Below, in pieces: positions 45,292 through 54,457 of a stretch of DNA of 64,000 nucleotides. This DNA comes from Haloarcula rubra (lineage in GTDB: Archaea > Halobacteriota > Halobacteria > Halobacteriales > Haloarculaceae). The stretch spans positions 1 to 64,000 of the forward strand of contig NZ_RKLR01000002.1 in NCBI RefSeq assembly GCF_019599465.1, written 5' to 3'. The notes under the pieces are model-generated. The model was given only the letters and a program-made list of their open reading frames with translations, was not told the DNA's origin and ran no database searches. Position 1 is the first letter of the stretch. Each line of letters begins with the position of its first letter. The position numbers were made by a program, and so were the translations under genes.

Positions 45292-45423
45292 ATGGCCCGG
45301 AACGAGTACTACGAGGACGGCGAACTGGTCAAGGAGAACTGCCCGCGCTGCGGCGACACGGTGCTGGCCGACCACGACGACCGCAAGCACTGCGGCAAGT
45401 GCGGCTACACCGAGTGGAAGTAA
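45292..45423 (+). CDS. rps27ae: ribosomal protein S27ae
   Basis: A 43-residue protein, [20 protein letters not shown] then [20 protein letters not shown] and EWK. The CPRC/CGKC pair binds zinc. It is the archaeal counterpart of the ribosomal part of the ubiquitin-S27a fusion. Its ATG starts one base after the S24e stop (TAGATG), and the Kae1-Bud32 gene starts 9 bases after it. Confidence 0.97.
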   Translation: MARNEYYEDGELVKENCPRCGDTVLADHDDRKHCGKCGYTEWK

Positions 45424-45432
45424 GGCCACCAC

Positions 45433-47073
45433 ATGCGCGTTCTCGGTATCGAGGGCACCGCGTGGGCAGCCAGTGCTGCGGTTTTCGAAACCGATAGCCC
45501 CGCCCGAGCCACCGACGACGAACACGTCTTCGTCGAGAGCGACGCCTACCAACCCGAGAGCGGCGGCATCCACCCGCGCGAGGCCGCCGAACACATGGGC
45601 GAGGCGATTCCCGAAGTGGTCCGGACGGCCATCGACCACGCCCGCGAGCGAGCGGACGCGGCCGGCGAGTCCGGGCCGCCGATTGACGCCGTCGCCTTCT
45701 CCCGTGGCCCCGGTCTGGGGCCGTGTCTTCGCATCGTCGGCACCGCCGCCCGCGCCGTCGCTCAGCGGTTCGACGTCCCGCTGGTGGGCGTCAACCACAT
45801 GGTCGCCCACCTCGAGGTCGGCCGCCACCGCTCCGGGTTCGAGTCGCCGGTGTGTCTGAACGCCTCCGGCGCGAACGCTCACTTACTGGGCTACCGGAAC
45901 GGTCGCTACCGCGTGCTGGGCGAGACGATGGACACCGGCGTCGGCAACGCCATCGACAAGTTCACCCGGCACGTCGGCTGGCAACACCCCGGCGGCCCGA
46001 AGGTCGAACGCCACGCCCGCGAGGGCGACTTTCACCCGCTTCCCTACGTCGTCAAGGGGATGGACTTCTCCTTCTCGGGCATCATGAGCGCCGCGAAGCA
46101 GGCCTACGACGACGACGTGCCCGTCGCGGACGTCTGCCGTGGACTGGAGGAGACCATCTTCGCGATGCTGACCGAGGTCTCGGAGCGAGCGCTGTCGCTG
46201 ACCGGCGCCGACGAACTGGTGCTGGGCGGCGGCGTCGGCCAGAACGACCGCCTCCAGCGGATGCTCCGGGAGATGTGCGAGCAACGGGGCGCCGACTTCT
46301 TCGCGCCCGAGAACCGGTTCCTGCGGGACAACGCCGGCATGATAGCCATCCTCGGCGCGAAGATGTACGCCGCCGGGGACACCCTCGCTATCGAGGAGTC
46401 CGGTATCGACTCGAACTTCCGGCCCGACGACGTCGCGGTGTCGTGGCGCGGTCCCGAGGAGTCCGTCGACCGGGTCGTCGAGACGGAGAGCGAAGTGCAG
46501 GGCGCCGAGGCGACGGTCAGCATCGAGGCCGACCGCGTCGTCAAGGACCGCGTCCCGCGAAGCTACCGCCACCCGGCGCTGGACGAGCGTCTGCGCGTCG
46601 AGCGCACCCGGCAGGAGGCCCGCCTCACCGCCGAGGCCCGGCGGCACGGCGTCCCGACGCCGCTGGTGCTCGACACCGACCCCGAACAGGCCCGCCTCGT
46701 GTTCCAGCGGGTCGGCGCGTCGGACCTTCGGGAGGCGTTGACCGAGGCGCGTGTGGCCGCCGTCGGCCGCCATCTCGCCCGCATCCACGACGCCGGGTTC
46801 GTCCACGGCGACCCGACGACCAGAAACGTCCGCGTCGACGCCGGCGAGGACGGCCGCGTCTTCCTCATCGACTTCGGACTGGGCTACTACACCGACGAAC
46901 CCGAGGACCACGCGATGGACCTCCATGTCCTCGCACAGTCGCTGTCGGGCACCGCCGACGACCCCGAGACGCTGCTCGCCGCCGCCGAGGACGCCTACCG
47001 CGCCGAGAGCGACCACGCCGAGTCGGTCTTCGCCAGCCTCGACGACATCGAGGGGCGCGGCCGGTACCAGTAA
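45433..47073 (+). CDS. Kae1-Bud32 fusion (tRNA t6A synthesis and kinase)
   Basis: The 546-residue protein fuses two KEOPS subunits. Kae1 (about 1-325) has MRVLGIEGTAWAASAAVFE, FSRGPGLGPCLRIVG, the metal motif VNHMVAHLEVG and LVLGGGVGQNDRLQRML. Bud32 (about 345-546) is a small kinase with RLVFQRVG, GFVHGDPTTRNVRVD and VFLIDFGLGYYTDEPEDHAMDL. Kae1 transfers the threonylcarbamoyl group to A37 of ANN-decoding tRNAs; Bud32 acts as an ATPase that supports it. The fusion is common in haloarchaea and methanogens. It sits in the conserved S24e-S27ae neighbourhood and is probably co-transcribed. Confidence 0.97.
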   Translation: MRVLGIEGTAWAASAAVFETDSPARATDDEHVFVESDAYQPESGGIHPREAAEHMGEAIPEVVRTAIDHARERADAAGESGPPIDAVAFSRGPGLGPCLRIVGTAARAVAQRFDVPLVGVNHMVAHLEVGRHRSGFESPVCLNASGANAHLLGYRNGRYRVLGETMDTGVGNAIDKFTRHVGWQHPGGPKVERHAREGDFHPLPYVVKGMDFSFSGIMSAAKQAYDDDVPVADVCRGLEETIFAMLTEVSERALSLTGADELVLGGGVGQNDRLQRMLREMCEQRGADFFAPENRFLRDNAGMIAILGAKMYAAGDTLAIEESGIDSNFRPDDVAVSWRGPEESVDRVVETESEVQGAEATVSIEADRVVKDRVPRSYRHPALDERLRVERTRQEARLTAEARRHGVPTPLVLDTDPEQARLVFQRVGASDLREALTEARVAAVGRHLARIHDAGFVHGDPTTRNVRVDAGEDGRVFLIDFGLGYYTDEPEDHAMDLHVLAQSLSGTADDPETLLAAAEDAYRAESDHAESVFASLDDIEGRGRYQ

Positions 47074-47111
47074 CCGGAACGCACAGGGGCCAGGGCCCGC
47101 TGGACGTAGCT

Positions 47112-47528
47112 ATGAACTACATCGCGTGGGCAATCCTCGCACTCGTCGGCTACACGCTCGTCCCGCCGCTGGCGAAGCTGGCGACGGCCGAGATTCCCAG
47201 CGACGTCGTCCTCCTCATCTCCAACGGAATCCTGGTCGTCGCTGCCGTCGGCCTCGTCGTCGCCACCGACCTCTCGGTGACGAAGTACCTCACCCACGAG
47301 GACGCTATCTACGCCTACGGCGCCGGTGTCGCCCTGACCGTCGGCATCGTCGCGTACTACCGGGCGCTGGCGGCCGGTCCGGTCAGCGTCGTCGTCCCCA
47401 TCTTCGGGATGTTCATCGCGACCAGTTCCATCGTCGGCATCCTCTTTCTGGAGGAGTCGCTGACGGCGCGGAAGGTGACCGGCATCGGACTCGCCGTGTT
47501 GGCGGTGTATCTGACCTCCGTCGAGTGA
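47112..47528 (+). CDS. EamA-type small transporter-like protein
   Basis: The 138-residue protein has four or five hydrophobic helices: MNYIAWAILALVGYTLVPPL, VVLLISNGILVVAAVGLVVA, AGVALTVGIVAYYRALAAGP, VSVVVPIFGMFIATSSIVGI and GIGLAVLAVYL. The LEESLTARKVTGIGL signature and AAGPVSVVVPI are typical of the EamA/DMT family. It is half the usual ten-helix length, so it may dimerise as small multidrug transporters do. It is 38 bases after the Kae1-Bud32 stop. Confidence 0.8.
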   Translation: MNYIAWAILALVGYTLVPPLAKLATAEIPSDVVLLISNGILVVAAVGLVVATDLSVTKYLTHEDAIYAYGAGVALTVGIVAYYRALAAGPVSVVVPIFGMFIATSSIVGILFLEESLTARKVTGIGLAVLAVYLTSVE

Positions 47529-47794
47529 CCACGGCGCGCGGTGGCCGGGAGCGGCCTCCGTGCCGCGACGACGGGGGAGGGCAGGCGTGCCAGCGAGAGG
47601 GTCCCGCTCGCCGCTGGCGGACGGTTTCACGTGATTCGCGCCTGTCTCGCCACCGTCAGAGCAACCTCTGACGAGTCTTGCTTCGCTCGGCGAGACCACG
47701 GTTTTCGGCGAGTGGTCCGCACCTGGTGCGAACCCGAGGCCGAAAAAGGCGGGTAGTGACAAACGACTTAACGGCGGGGACAGTACAGAGACGT
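47529..47794. other. intergenic region of about 265 bases
   Basis: No gene supported. It holds a short perfect inverted repeat CGCACC-T-GGTGCG at about 47723-47735 and a GACTTAAC element at about 47765. The latter is placed to start a nearly leaderless message for the gene at 47795. The TTGCTTCGCTCGGCGAG stretch near 47680 resembles words found in the stop-anchored repeats. Confidence 0.45.
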
Positions 47795-48073
47795 ATGGCA
47801 GACAAACCGCAGTCTGGGACCCTGTTTGGCGTGCCGTACAACTTCGAGCGACCGAGCCTCAAGCGGTTAGTGTCGTCGTACTGGCAGCCGGGTGACGGGA
47901 TGCTCGTCGAGAAGCCGTTCGGTATCGGCTACACGCTGAACCTGGCCAACTGGCGGTCCTGGGTCGTCCTCCTCGTGGCCGGCGTCATGCTGTACCTCGA
48001 ACGCAACAGCGGGTCCGAGGAGTTCGAAGACGACGAGGAAGCCGACGAACCGGTCGAAGTCGTCGTCGACTGA
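47795..48073 (+). CDS. DUF5808-like small membrane protein
   Basis: The 92-residue protein starts MADKPQSGTLFGVPYNFERP and continues SLKRLVSSYWQPGDGMLVEK, PFGIGYTLNLANWRSWVVLL and VAGVMLYLERN before an acidic tail. The GTLFGVPYNFERP, PFGIGYTLNL pattern is that of the DUF5808 group, common in haloarchaea and with distant bacterial relatives. One membrane helix is predicted. Function unknown. Confidence 0.75.
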   Translation: MADKPQSGTLFGVPYNFERPSLKRLVSSYWQPGDGMLVEKPFGIGYTLNLANWRSWVVLLVAGVMLYLERNSGSEEFEDDEEADEPVEVVVD

Positions 48074-48134
48074 GACGGCCCACGCCGTTCGACAGACCGA
48101 CGCCTCTTTTGTCACCGGCCGCCCCTGTGCCGGT

Positions 48135-48785
48135 ATGCTCAACTTCGTCACGACCAACCCCGGGAAGGTCCGGGAGGCCACCGAGTATCTGGACGACGAG
48201 GTGGTCCAGTTCGACTTCGACTATCCCGAGATACAGGCCGACGACCTCGGGGCGGTGGCGGCCCACGGCGCGCGGGCGGCCTACCGCGCCGCCGACGGCC
48301 CGGTCATCGTCGACGACGCGGGCCTCTTTATCGACGCGTTCGACGGCTTCCCCGGCCCCTACTCCTCGTACGTCGAGGACACCGTCGGCGTCGAGGGCGT
48401 CTGGCGGATGACCGAACCCGAAGACGACCACGCCGCGTCGTTCAAGACGGTCATCGCTTACTGTGACGGCGAAGGGTTCGCGGCGACGCCGGAACCCGTC
48501 GACCGCGACGAACGGCGGGGACAGGACCTCGCGAGCGACGAACGCGGGGCCGCCACCACCGACGAGCAAGTTGCCGGCGGCGAGGACGCCCTGCCCGTGA
48601 AACTGTTCGAGGGACGAGTGCCCGGCGAACTCGTCGCGCCGCGCGGCGACGGCGGGTTCGGCTTCGACCCCATCTTCGAACACGACGGGGCGACGTTCGC
48701 CGAGATGAGCACCGAGGCGAAGAACGCCGTCTCCCACCGGGGCCGTGCGCTGGCGAAGTTCGCCGAGTGGTACGCCGAACGATGA
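48135..48785 (+). CDS. RdgB/HAM1-type dITP/XTP pyrophosphatase
   Basis: The 216-residue protein cleanses the nucleotide pool of inosine and xanthosine triphosphates. It has LNFVTTNPGKVREATEYL, PVIVDDAGLFIDAFDGFPGP, YSSYVEDTVG, LPVKLFEGRVPGELVAPRGD, GGFGFDPIFEHDGATFAEMS and AKNAVSHRGRALAKF. An acidic insertion of about 35 residues lies near 113-148 (GEGFAATPEPVDRDERRGQD...), making it longer than the common 185-200. It overlaps the following dehydrogenase gene by ATGA. Confidence 0.94.
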   Translation: MLNFVTTNPGKVREATEYLDDEVVQFDFDYPEIQADDLGAVAAHGARAAYRAADGPVIVDDAGLFIDAFDGFPGPYSSYVEDTVGVEGVWRMTEPEDDHAASFKTVIAYCDGEGFAATPEPVDRDERRGQDLASDERGAATTDEQVAGGEDALPVKLFEGRVPGELVAPRGDGGFGFDPIFEHDGATFAEMSTEAKNAVSHRGRALAKFAEWYAER

Positions 48786-49573
48786 GCGAGGCGTCCGCCG
48801 GACGCGACGAGCGCGGCACGGCCCTGATTACGGGGGCGTCGGCGGGCATCGGCGAGGCACTGGCCCGCGAGTTCGCCGGCCACGGGCACGACGTGGTGCT
48901 GGTGGCCCGGCGCGAGGAGCGTCTCGCGTCGCTGGCCGCCGACCTCGAACGCGAGGGGGTGAGCGCGGAGACCGTCGCGATGGACCTCGATACGGCGTCG
49001 GCCGCCGAGGACCTTCACGAGACGGTCACCGACCGCGGCATCGACGTCGACGTCCTCGTCAACAACGTCGGCGTCGGTACCTACGGCCCGTTCGCCGAGA
49101 GCGACCTCGACGCCGAGCGCACCCAGTTGCGCCTGAACGTCGTCCTCCCGGTCGAGTTGACACGCCTGTTCCTCGACGAGTTCGACGGCGGCGGGAAGGT
49201 GCTGAACGTCGGGTCCGTCGCCGGGTTCCAGCCCGGCCCGAACCTCGCGGGCTACTACGCCAGCAAGGCCTACGTCAACAGCTTCACCGAGGCCCTCGCC
49301 GAGGAGTTGCGTGGTAACGTCGGCGTGACGCTGCTGTGTCCCGGCCCGGTCGACACGGAGTTCCAGGACCGAGCGGGGATGGGCGACTCGGCGGTCGGCA
49401 GTCTCACGTCGAACACGCCGGCGGCCGTCGCCGAGGCCGCCTACGAGGGACTGCTGGCGGGCGAGACGGTGGTGATTCCGAGTCGGGCGATGCGGGTCGT
49501 GGACCTGGTGGGCCGCGTGACGCCGCGGTCGGTCGTCCGGCGGGTCGCGTCGTGGGTCAACGGCGGCCGCTGA
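48782..49573 (+). CDS. short-chain dehydrogenase/reductase
   Basis: The 263-residue protein has the SDR motifs [20 protein letters not shown] (nucleotide binding), [16 protein letters not shown] (NNxG), GSVAGF, and [16 protein letters not shown] with the YxxxK pair, then [10 protein letters not shown]. The substrate is unknown. The ATG at 48782 overlaps the rdgB stop by four bases, so the two are co-translated. Confidence 0.92.
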   Translation: MSEASAGRDERGTALITGASAGIGEALAREFAGHGHDVVLVARREERLASLAADLEREGVSAETVAMDLDTASAAEDLHETVTDRGIDVDVLVNNVGVGTYGPFAESDLDAERTQLRLNVVLPVELTRLFLDEFDGGGKVLNVGSVAGFQPGPNLAGYYASKAYVNSFTEALAEELRGNVGVTLLCPGPVDTEFQDRAGMGDSAVGSLTSNTPAAVAEAAYEGLLAGETVVIPSRAMRVVDLVGRVTPRSVVRRVASWVNGGR

Positions 49574-49686
49574 GTCGGGGAACCGACAGCCGAGTCCGGC
49601 GGCGCGGTCCGCGGGACAGAGCCAGTCTTTTCAAATCTCGGGAACGGCGTGGCGAGTTGAAGTACCGTAGCGGTCAACAGTGGCGT

Positions 49687-51384
49687 ATGTCGAACACGTT
49701 CGTCCGCCGGTACAAAGAACTGATACGCGGGTCGCTCGACGTCCTCGGCGTCGCTGGTTCCGTCGAGCGAAAGGTACTGACGGCCGTCGGCCTCCAGTTC
49801 GCGGCCTCGGTGGCGCTCGCCGCCGTCGCCTTCCTCCTGAGCGGCGTCGCCCGGTTCGCACTCACCGCGCTCCTGCTGGCCGGCGCGACAGTCGCCTTCG
49901 CCAACACGGTGTTCATCACCCGCGAGGACCTCGTCGACCCGGTCGTCACGCTCTCTGAACGGGCGGACCGCATCGCCGCCGGTGAGGTGGACGTCGACGT
50001 GCCGGACAGCGACCGCGAGGACGAGGTGGCGAGTCTGCTGGCCTCGTTCGACGCCATGCAGTCCTCGCTGGAGACGGTGTCCCGGCAGGCCGACGCGCTC
50101 TCGCGACAGGCGTTCGACGACCCGGTGATGGACGAGGACGTCCCCGGTACGTTCGGAGAGTCACTGGACCGGATGGCGACCAACATGGACGAGTACACGA
50201 CCGAACTCCAGCAGATGACCGCGGACCTCGAACGCCGCTCCGAGGCGCTCTCGGAACTGGTAGCGGCCTTCGGCGACGCCGCCGAACGGGCGAAGGCCGG
50301 CGACCTGACCGCGACCATCGACGCCGAGTTCGACGACGTCGACCCGGAGTTCCAGCGCGTCGTCGCCGACTACAACGACCTCGTGACGACGCTCGCCGAC
50401 ACCGTCGGCGAGGTGACCGCCTTCGCCGACGAGGTGGCCGAGACCAGCGACACCGTCACCGAGAGCGTCGCCGAGATAGACCGGGCCAGCGACGAGATAG
50501 CCCGCTCGGTGCAGGAGATTTCCGCGGGGGCGAGCCAGCAGTCCGACCGCCACGACAGCGTCGCCGAGGACATGAACACGCTGTCGGCGACCGTCGAGGA
50601 GATAGCTGCCACCGCCGACGACGCCGCCCAGACCGCAGAGCGGGCCGCGACCCGTGGCCGTGAGGGGCGCGAGGAGGCCGCCGCCGCGATCGAGGAACTG
50701 GAGACGATGGCGGGCCGCATCGACGACATCGCCACCTCGGTCGACGGCCTCGTCGAGCAGATAGCCGAGATAGACGAGGTGGTCGACCTCATCACCGACG
50801 TGGCCGAGCAGACGAACATGCTCGCACTGAACGCCTCCATCGAGGCGGCGCGGGCCGACGCCGAGGGCGACGGGTTCGCCGTCGTCGCCGACGAGGTGAA
50901 GGCCCTCGCCGAGGAGACCCGCGACGCGGCGGCGGACGTCTCCGAGCGCATCGACACAGTCCAGACGGCCGCCAACGAGACGGTCAGCGACGTGGAGGCG
51001 ACGAACGAGCGAGTCGCCGACAGCACGGACACCATCGAGGCGACGCTCCGCGACTTCGAGGACATCGTCGACGTGGTCGGCGAGGTCAACGACGCGATTC
51101 AGGAGATCTCCGACGCGACCGCCCAGCAGGCCGAGACGACTCAGGAGGTCGTCGCGGCCGTCGACGAGGTAGCGGCGGTGAGCGACCAGACGAAGGCGGA
51201 GGCCGAGTCCGTCGCCGCCGCGACCGAGCAACAGACCGCGAGCATCTCCGAGGTGACCGACGAGGTCCGTGCCGTCGCCGACCGGACCGACGACCTCCAC
51301 GACCTGCTGACGGCGTTCCACGTCGACGACGACGAGACCGACCGGCGACGGGCGGCGGCGGTCGCGCCCAGCGCCGACGACTAA
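49687..51384 (+). CDS. methyl-accepting transducer with two helices and no ectodomain
   Basis: The 565-residue protein has two N-terminal helices (about 30-50, [20 protein letters not shown]; about 58-78, [20 protein letters not shown]) joined by only a few residues. A HAMP-type segment ([20 protein letters not shown]) follows, then a long signalling coiled coil. The hairpin tip contains [17 protein letters not shown], which binds CheA/Che[21 protein letters not shown] is in the return helix. It would dimerise and signal taxis. Lack of an ectodomain resembles haloarchaeal transducers that use a partner protein or sense the membrane. Its TAA overlaps the convergent stop of the PIN-like gene. 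Confidence 0.93.
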   Translation: MSNTFVRRYKELIRGSLDVLGVAGSVERKVLTAVGLQFAASVALAAVAFLLSGVARFALTALLLAGATVAFANTVFITREDLVDPVVTLSERADRIAAGEVDVDVPDSDREDEVASLLASFDAMQSSLETVSRQADALSRQAFDDPVMDEDVPGTFGESLDRMATNMDEYTTELQQMTADLERRSEALSELVAAFGDAAERAKAGDLTATIDAEFDDVDPEFQRVVADYNDLVTTLADTVGEVTAFADEVAETSDTVTESVAEIDRASDEIARSVQEISAGASQQSDRHDSVAEDMNTLSATVEEIAATADDAAQTAERAATRGREGREEAAAAIEELETMAGRIDDIATSVDGLVEQIAEIDEVVDLITDVAEQTNMLALNASIEAARADAEGDGFAVVADEVKALAEETRDAAADVSERIDTVQTAANETVSDVEATNERVADSTDTIEATLRDFEDIVDVVGEVNDAIQEISDATAQQAETTQEVVAAVDEVAAVSDQTKAEAESVAAATEQQTASISEVTDEVRAVADRTDDLHDLLTAFHVDDDETDRRRAAAVAPSADD

Positions 51385-51860
51385 GCTCGGGGGTCCCGGT
51401 CCGGACCGGGGTAGGCACCGCCCTCGACGACTTCGTACAGCGGTTCGGGGTCGAACAGGCGGGCGAAGGCGTCCGGCGACCGGACGCTGACCTGCATGTG
51501 TGGCTGGAGCGAGAGGCCGGTCTTCGCGCTCCGTAGCCCCTCGTCGAACGTGAGGACGTGTGCGGCGTCGCCGCGGTAGGCCGAGGCCAGCGCCGGGTGG
51601 TCGCCCTCGGGGTGGTCGACGGGCTCCCGTTCGGCCTCGACGCGCTCGCGCCAGTCGGCGGCGAGCGAGTCGTCGCTCAGGTCCCGAATCACGGCCTCGG
51701 CGTCGTCCAGTAGCGGGTCGCTGGCGACGAGCGTGACCCACGAGTGTCGCCGGACGTGGTCCAGCGCCTCGCGGGCGGCGTTGTCCGCGTCCCCACACAG
51801 CAGGTCCGCCGCGAGGACGTCGGCGTCGGCGACGACGCGGGCGGGGCCGGCCTCAGTCAT
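51381..51860 (-). CDS. PIN-like domain protein
   Basis: The 159-residue protein from the ATG at 51860 starts [20 protein letters not shown]. The acidic D/D pair at the start, a middle helical part with [20 protein letters not shown], and [20 protein letters not shown] match the PIN nuclease layout with Asp residues near the ends of strands. Family members cut RNA and often are toxins. The C-terminal tail ([19 protein letters not shown]) is extra. The frame runs on upstream, but a 34-codon frame overlaps its start by eight bases. Similar haloarchaeal proteins occur in a group of unknown function. Confidence 0.7.
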   Translation of the reverse strand: MTEAGPARVVADADVLAADLLCGDADNAAREALDHVRRHSWVTLVASDPLLDDAEAVIRDLSDDSLAADWRERVEAEREPVDHPEGDHPALASAYRGDAAHVLTFDEGLRSAKTGLSLQPHMQVSVRSPDAFARLFDPEPLYEVVEGGAYPGPDRDPRA

Positions 51861-51957
51861 CGTCGGCCTCCGCGCGGTGCGCCCGGAGTCGCGCCCGCAC
51901 GGCGTCGACGCTCGTCTCGTGTGCCCGCGCTCGCTCGAAGATGTCGGCCCAGTCCAT
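51853..51957 (-). CDS. 34-residue peptide upstream of and overlapping the PIN-like gene
   Basis: The frame reads MDWADIFERARAHETSVDAV then [14 protein letters not shown] and a TGA. Its end overlaps the ATG of the PIN-like gene (ATGACTGA). It is amphipathic-helical, rich in Arg, Ala and Asp/Glu, which is what a short antitoxin-like partner or co-translated leader could look like. No zinc or DNA-binding motif is visible. Confidence rests on the coupled overlap and clean codon use. Confidence 0.5.
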   Translation of the reverse strand: MDWADIFERARAHETSVDAVRARLRAHRAEADDD

Positions 51958-52157
51958 ACCCGACGGGACGCCACCCGAGACAAAAAGCCGTGCCGTGTGC
52001 CGTCCGTCTGACGGGAGTTTATATCGGGTGCGAGCATCCCGTCCACACGGGCGCGCAACGGCAATCTACACCGCTGCTTGCGTGCTTGCAGCGCATCCCA
52101 TCCTCCCGGCGCGCGCCCGGACACCGCACCCCTTTCCGTTCTCGACACCGGACAGTC

Positions 52158-52817
52158 TCAGGCCTCGCCCCGGAGCGACGCGCGAACGTCGTCGAGTCCG
52201 TCGGGGGCGGCCATCACGGCGACGCTGTCGCCGGCCTCGATGACCGTCTGGGGCAGCGGAATCGTCATCGGTTCGTGGCCGCTCCCGTGGGCGTAGATGT
52301 GCGCGTCGCCCGGCAACTCCACCTCGACGACGCGCTTGCCGACGACCGGCGAGCCATCGGGGACCTGCACGCTGGCGATGGAGAGGCGTTCGGTCAGGTC
52401 CGCGAGGACGTTGAAGTCCCCGCCCAGTAGCGCCGTCTTCGCGCCGGCAGCACCGAGTCGCTCGGGGTAGATTATCTCGTCGACGTCGGCGGCGTACTTC
52501 TCGTATATCTCCTCGCGGTAGTCCGCGTCGATGCGGAGGACGGTCCGACAGCCGTGTTCCTTGCCTATCATGCAGGCCGTGAAGTTCGTGTTCAGGTCGC
52601 CGGTGAGGCCGCCGATGGCGTCGGCGGTGTCGATGCCGGCCTCCTCGAGGGCCGACTCCTCGTTCCCGTCGCCGTCGACGACGGTGAACCCCTCTTCTCT
52701 GGCCCGGTCGACCTTCTCGGGTTCTCGTTCGACGATGACGACGTCGTGGCCTTCGCTCTGGAGGATGCGTGCGGTCCGGGTACCGACGCGACCGTACCCG
52801 ACGATGACGAACTTCAT
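52158..52817 (-). CDS. TrkA-type potassium uptake regulatory protein
   Basis: The 219-residue protein has an RCK_N domain with MKFVIVGYGRVGTRTARILQ (GxGxxG) binding NAD(H), TVVDGDGNEESALEEAGIDT, and an RCK_C domain after residue about 135 (SIASVQVPDGSPVVGKRVVE ... EAGDSVAVMAAPDG). It senses nucleotides and gates K+ uptake (TrkH/KtrB) or another transporter. Halophilic archaea with a salt-in strategy carry many TrkA copies. No TrkH is nearby. Confidence 0.92.
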   Translation of the reverse strand: MKFVIVGYGRVGTRTARILQSEGHDVVIVEREPEKVDRAREEGFTVVDGDGNEESALEEAGIDTADAIGGLTGDLNTNFTACMIGKEHGCRTVLRIDADYREEIYEKYAADVDEIIYPERLGAAGAKTALLGGDFNVLADLTERLSIASVQVPDGSPVVGKRVVEVELPGDAHIYAHGSGHEPMTIPLPQTVIEAGDSVAVMAAPDGLDDVRASLRGEA

Positions 52818-52868
52818 GGCGCGGGGTACGACAGCCAGGGATAAAAATGTGAACGTGTGACAGGGGCG

Positions 52869-54398
52869 TCAGCCGGCGGTTTCGTTGGCGACGGTGACGT
52901 TCCCCGCGTCGACGACGGGTTGGCCGTCGGCGACGTAGGGACCGTCGTCGTCACCCGCGCTCGTGACGAAGTCGTACGTCTCGTCGCCCGTCGTCTCGAG
53001 GTGTGGCATCGCGACGAGCGTCTGGTCCTCCGTCAGGGTCGGCTCTTCGAACCCGACGCCGGGCACGTCGAACAGTTCGACGGTCACCTCGTCGTACTCG
53101 CCGGGTTCGAGGAACTCGGAGACGCCGACGACGCTCCCGACGACGTTGCCGTCCAGCAGGCTACTGTCGTGGATGACGACGTAGCCGCCCTCGGGGACGG
53201 AGACGTCGGTCACGACGACGCTCGTCCCGTCCGAACTCTGGTCGTCGAGGGTCACGCTCGCCGCCGGTGCTTCCGTCTCGTTGTCTTCGGGCGCCTCCGT
53301 CTCGTTCTCGTCCGCGCCGGCGACGGTGACGTTCGCGGCGTCGACCACGGGGTCGCCGTCGGTGAGGAACGGACCGTCGTCGGCGCCGTCGCTGGAGACG
53401 AAGTCGTACGTCTCGTCACCCGTCGTCTCGTTGTGCGGCATCGCGACGAACGTCCCGTCTTCGGTCAGTTCCGTCTCGTTGAACTCCGCCCCCTCGACGT
53501 CGAACAGGGTGACCGTGACGTTCTCGTACTCGCCGGCTTCGAGGTACTCGGAGACGCCGACGACGCTCCCGACGACGTTGCCGTCCAGCAGGCTACTGTC
53601 GTGGATGACGACGTAGCCGTCACTCGGCAGGACCAGTTCGTCGACGGTGACGGTGGTCCCGTCGGACTCCTGGTCGTCCATGACGACCGAGGCGTTCTCC
53701 GGCCCCGGTTCCTCGACGGTAATCTCGGCGAACTCGCCCTCGTCGCGGGTGAACACGTTGTGGACGTACGTGCCGGGCGGGACGCCCTCCGTGGAGACGT
53801 TGAACGTGACGTCTTCGGTGTCTTCGTCGTCGATGGTGACGTCCTCGGTGGCGACGGGTGAGCCCGCGAGCCAGAACGAGACGTCCTGCGTGGTGTCGAA
53901 GTCGTTGGGGTTCTCCAGTTCGACGTCGACGGTGACCGTCTCACCGGCCTCGACGGTGTCGGGCGCGTCGAAGTCCTCGATGGTGAACGACTCCGAGACG
54001 ACGAGCAGCGCCGTCTGTCCGTTCGAGCGGGTGAACACGCCGTGGCGGTAGTCACCCGGTTCGAGTCCCTCCGTGTCGGCGGTGAACGTGACGACCTGAC
54101 TCTCGCCGGGGTCAAGCGTGAGGACCGACCGGTCGGCGACGGCCCCGCCGACACGGAACTCGACCGGTTGCGTGCCGCGCTGGGCGCCGTCGTTGGTCAC
54201 CTCCGCGACGACGGTGACTGTCGACCCGGGTGCGGTGCTCTGGGGTGCCGACAGGATGTCGACGGTGAACGACGCCGACTGGGCTGTCGGCCCGTCTTGT
54301 TGTTGTGCTGTTACTCCGGGGACGGCGGCGACCTGCATGGCGACCGCGCCTGTGGCTATCAATGCGAGCAATACGGCGAGCGTTCTGGTTCGTATCAT
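52869..54398 (-). CDS. secreted protein with two CARDB-like and two DUF7282-like domains
   Basis: The 509-residue protein has a Sec signal (MIRTRTLAVLLALIATGAVA...). Two beta-sandwich domains of about 90 residues follow (41-135, 136-225; FTVDILSAPQSTAPGSTVTV and FTIEDFDAPDTVEAGETVTV), of the CARDB type. Then two copies of a domain with VVMDDQESDGTTVTVDELVL, GYVVIHDSSLLDGNVVGSVV and NVTVTLFDVEG lie at about 230-360 and 377-505. These end with DGDPVVDAANVTV. They match the DUF7282 group found in haloarchaeal secreted proteins. No C-terminal membrane anchor is seen. The two domains share a 74-base perfect DNA repeat. Confidence 0.78.
   Translation of the reverse strand: MIRTRTLAVLLALIATGAVAMQVAAVPGVTAQQQDGPTAQSASFTVDILSAPQSTAPGSTVTVVAEVTNDGAQRGTQPVEFRVGGAVADRSVLTLDPGESQVVTFTADTEGLEPGDYRHGVFTRSNGQTALLVVSESFTIEDFDAPDTVEAGETVTVDVELENPNDFDTTQDVSFWLAGSPVATEDVTIDDEDTEDVTFNVSTEGVPPGTYVHNVFTRDEGEFAEITVEEPGPENASVVMDDQESDGTTVTVDELVLPSDGYVVIHDSSLLDGNVVGSVVGVSEYLEAGEYENVTVTLFDVEGAEFNETELTEDGTFVAMPHNETTGDETYDFVSSDGADDGPFLTDGDPVVDAANVTVAGADENETEAPEDNETEAPAASVTLDDQSSDGTSVVVTDVSVPEGGYVVIHDSSLLDGNVVGSVVGVSEFLEPGEYDEVTVELFDVPGVGFEEPTLTEDQTLVAMPHLETTGDETYDFVTSAGDDDGPYVADGQPVVDAGNVTVANETAG
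53114..53187 (-). repeat. 74-bp perfect direct repeat, copy in the second DUF7282-like domain
   Basis: The 74 bases are identical to 53546-53619, 432 bases away, inside the gene at 52869-54398. They encode the GYVVIHDSSLLDGNVVGSVV region. Identity also at third codon positions suggests recent duplication or gene conversion between the two domains. Confidence 0.9.
53546..53619 (-). repeat. 74-bp perfect direct repeat, copy in the first DUF7282-like domain
   Basis: Second copy of the element at 53114-53187, with identical bases over the whole 74. Flanking sequence diverges quickly on both sides. Confidence 0.9.
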
Positions 54399-54457
54399 GG
54401 CTTAATTCCTGTCGTCAGTGGGTCGACGACGCGAACGATGGGTAGGTAGGAGTGCCG

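Noticed and set aside
47656-47862. 68-codon frame on the minus strand opposite the DUF5808-like gene start
   Set aside because: Basic, low-complexity product; overlaps the promoter and start of a better-supported gene.
52018-52026. TTTATAT element between trkA and the 34-codon frame
   Set aside because: About 60 bases from the nearest minus-strand start and no plus-strand gene follows; kept only as a weak possibility.
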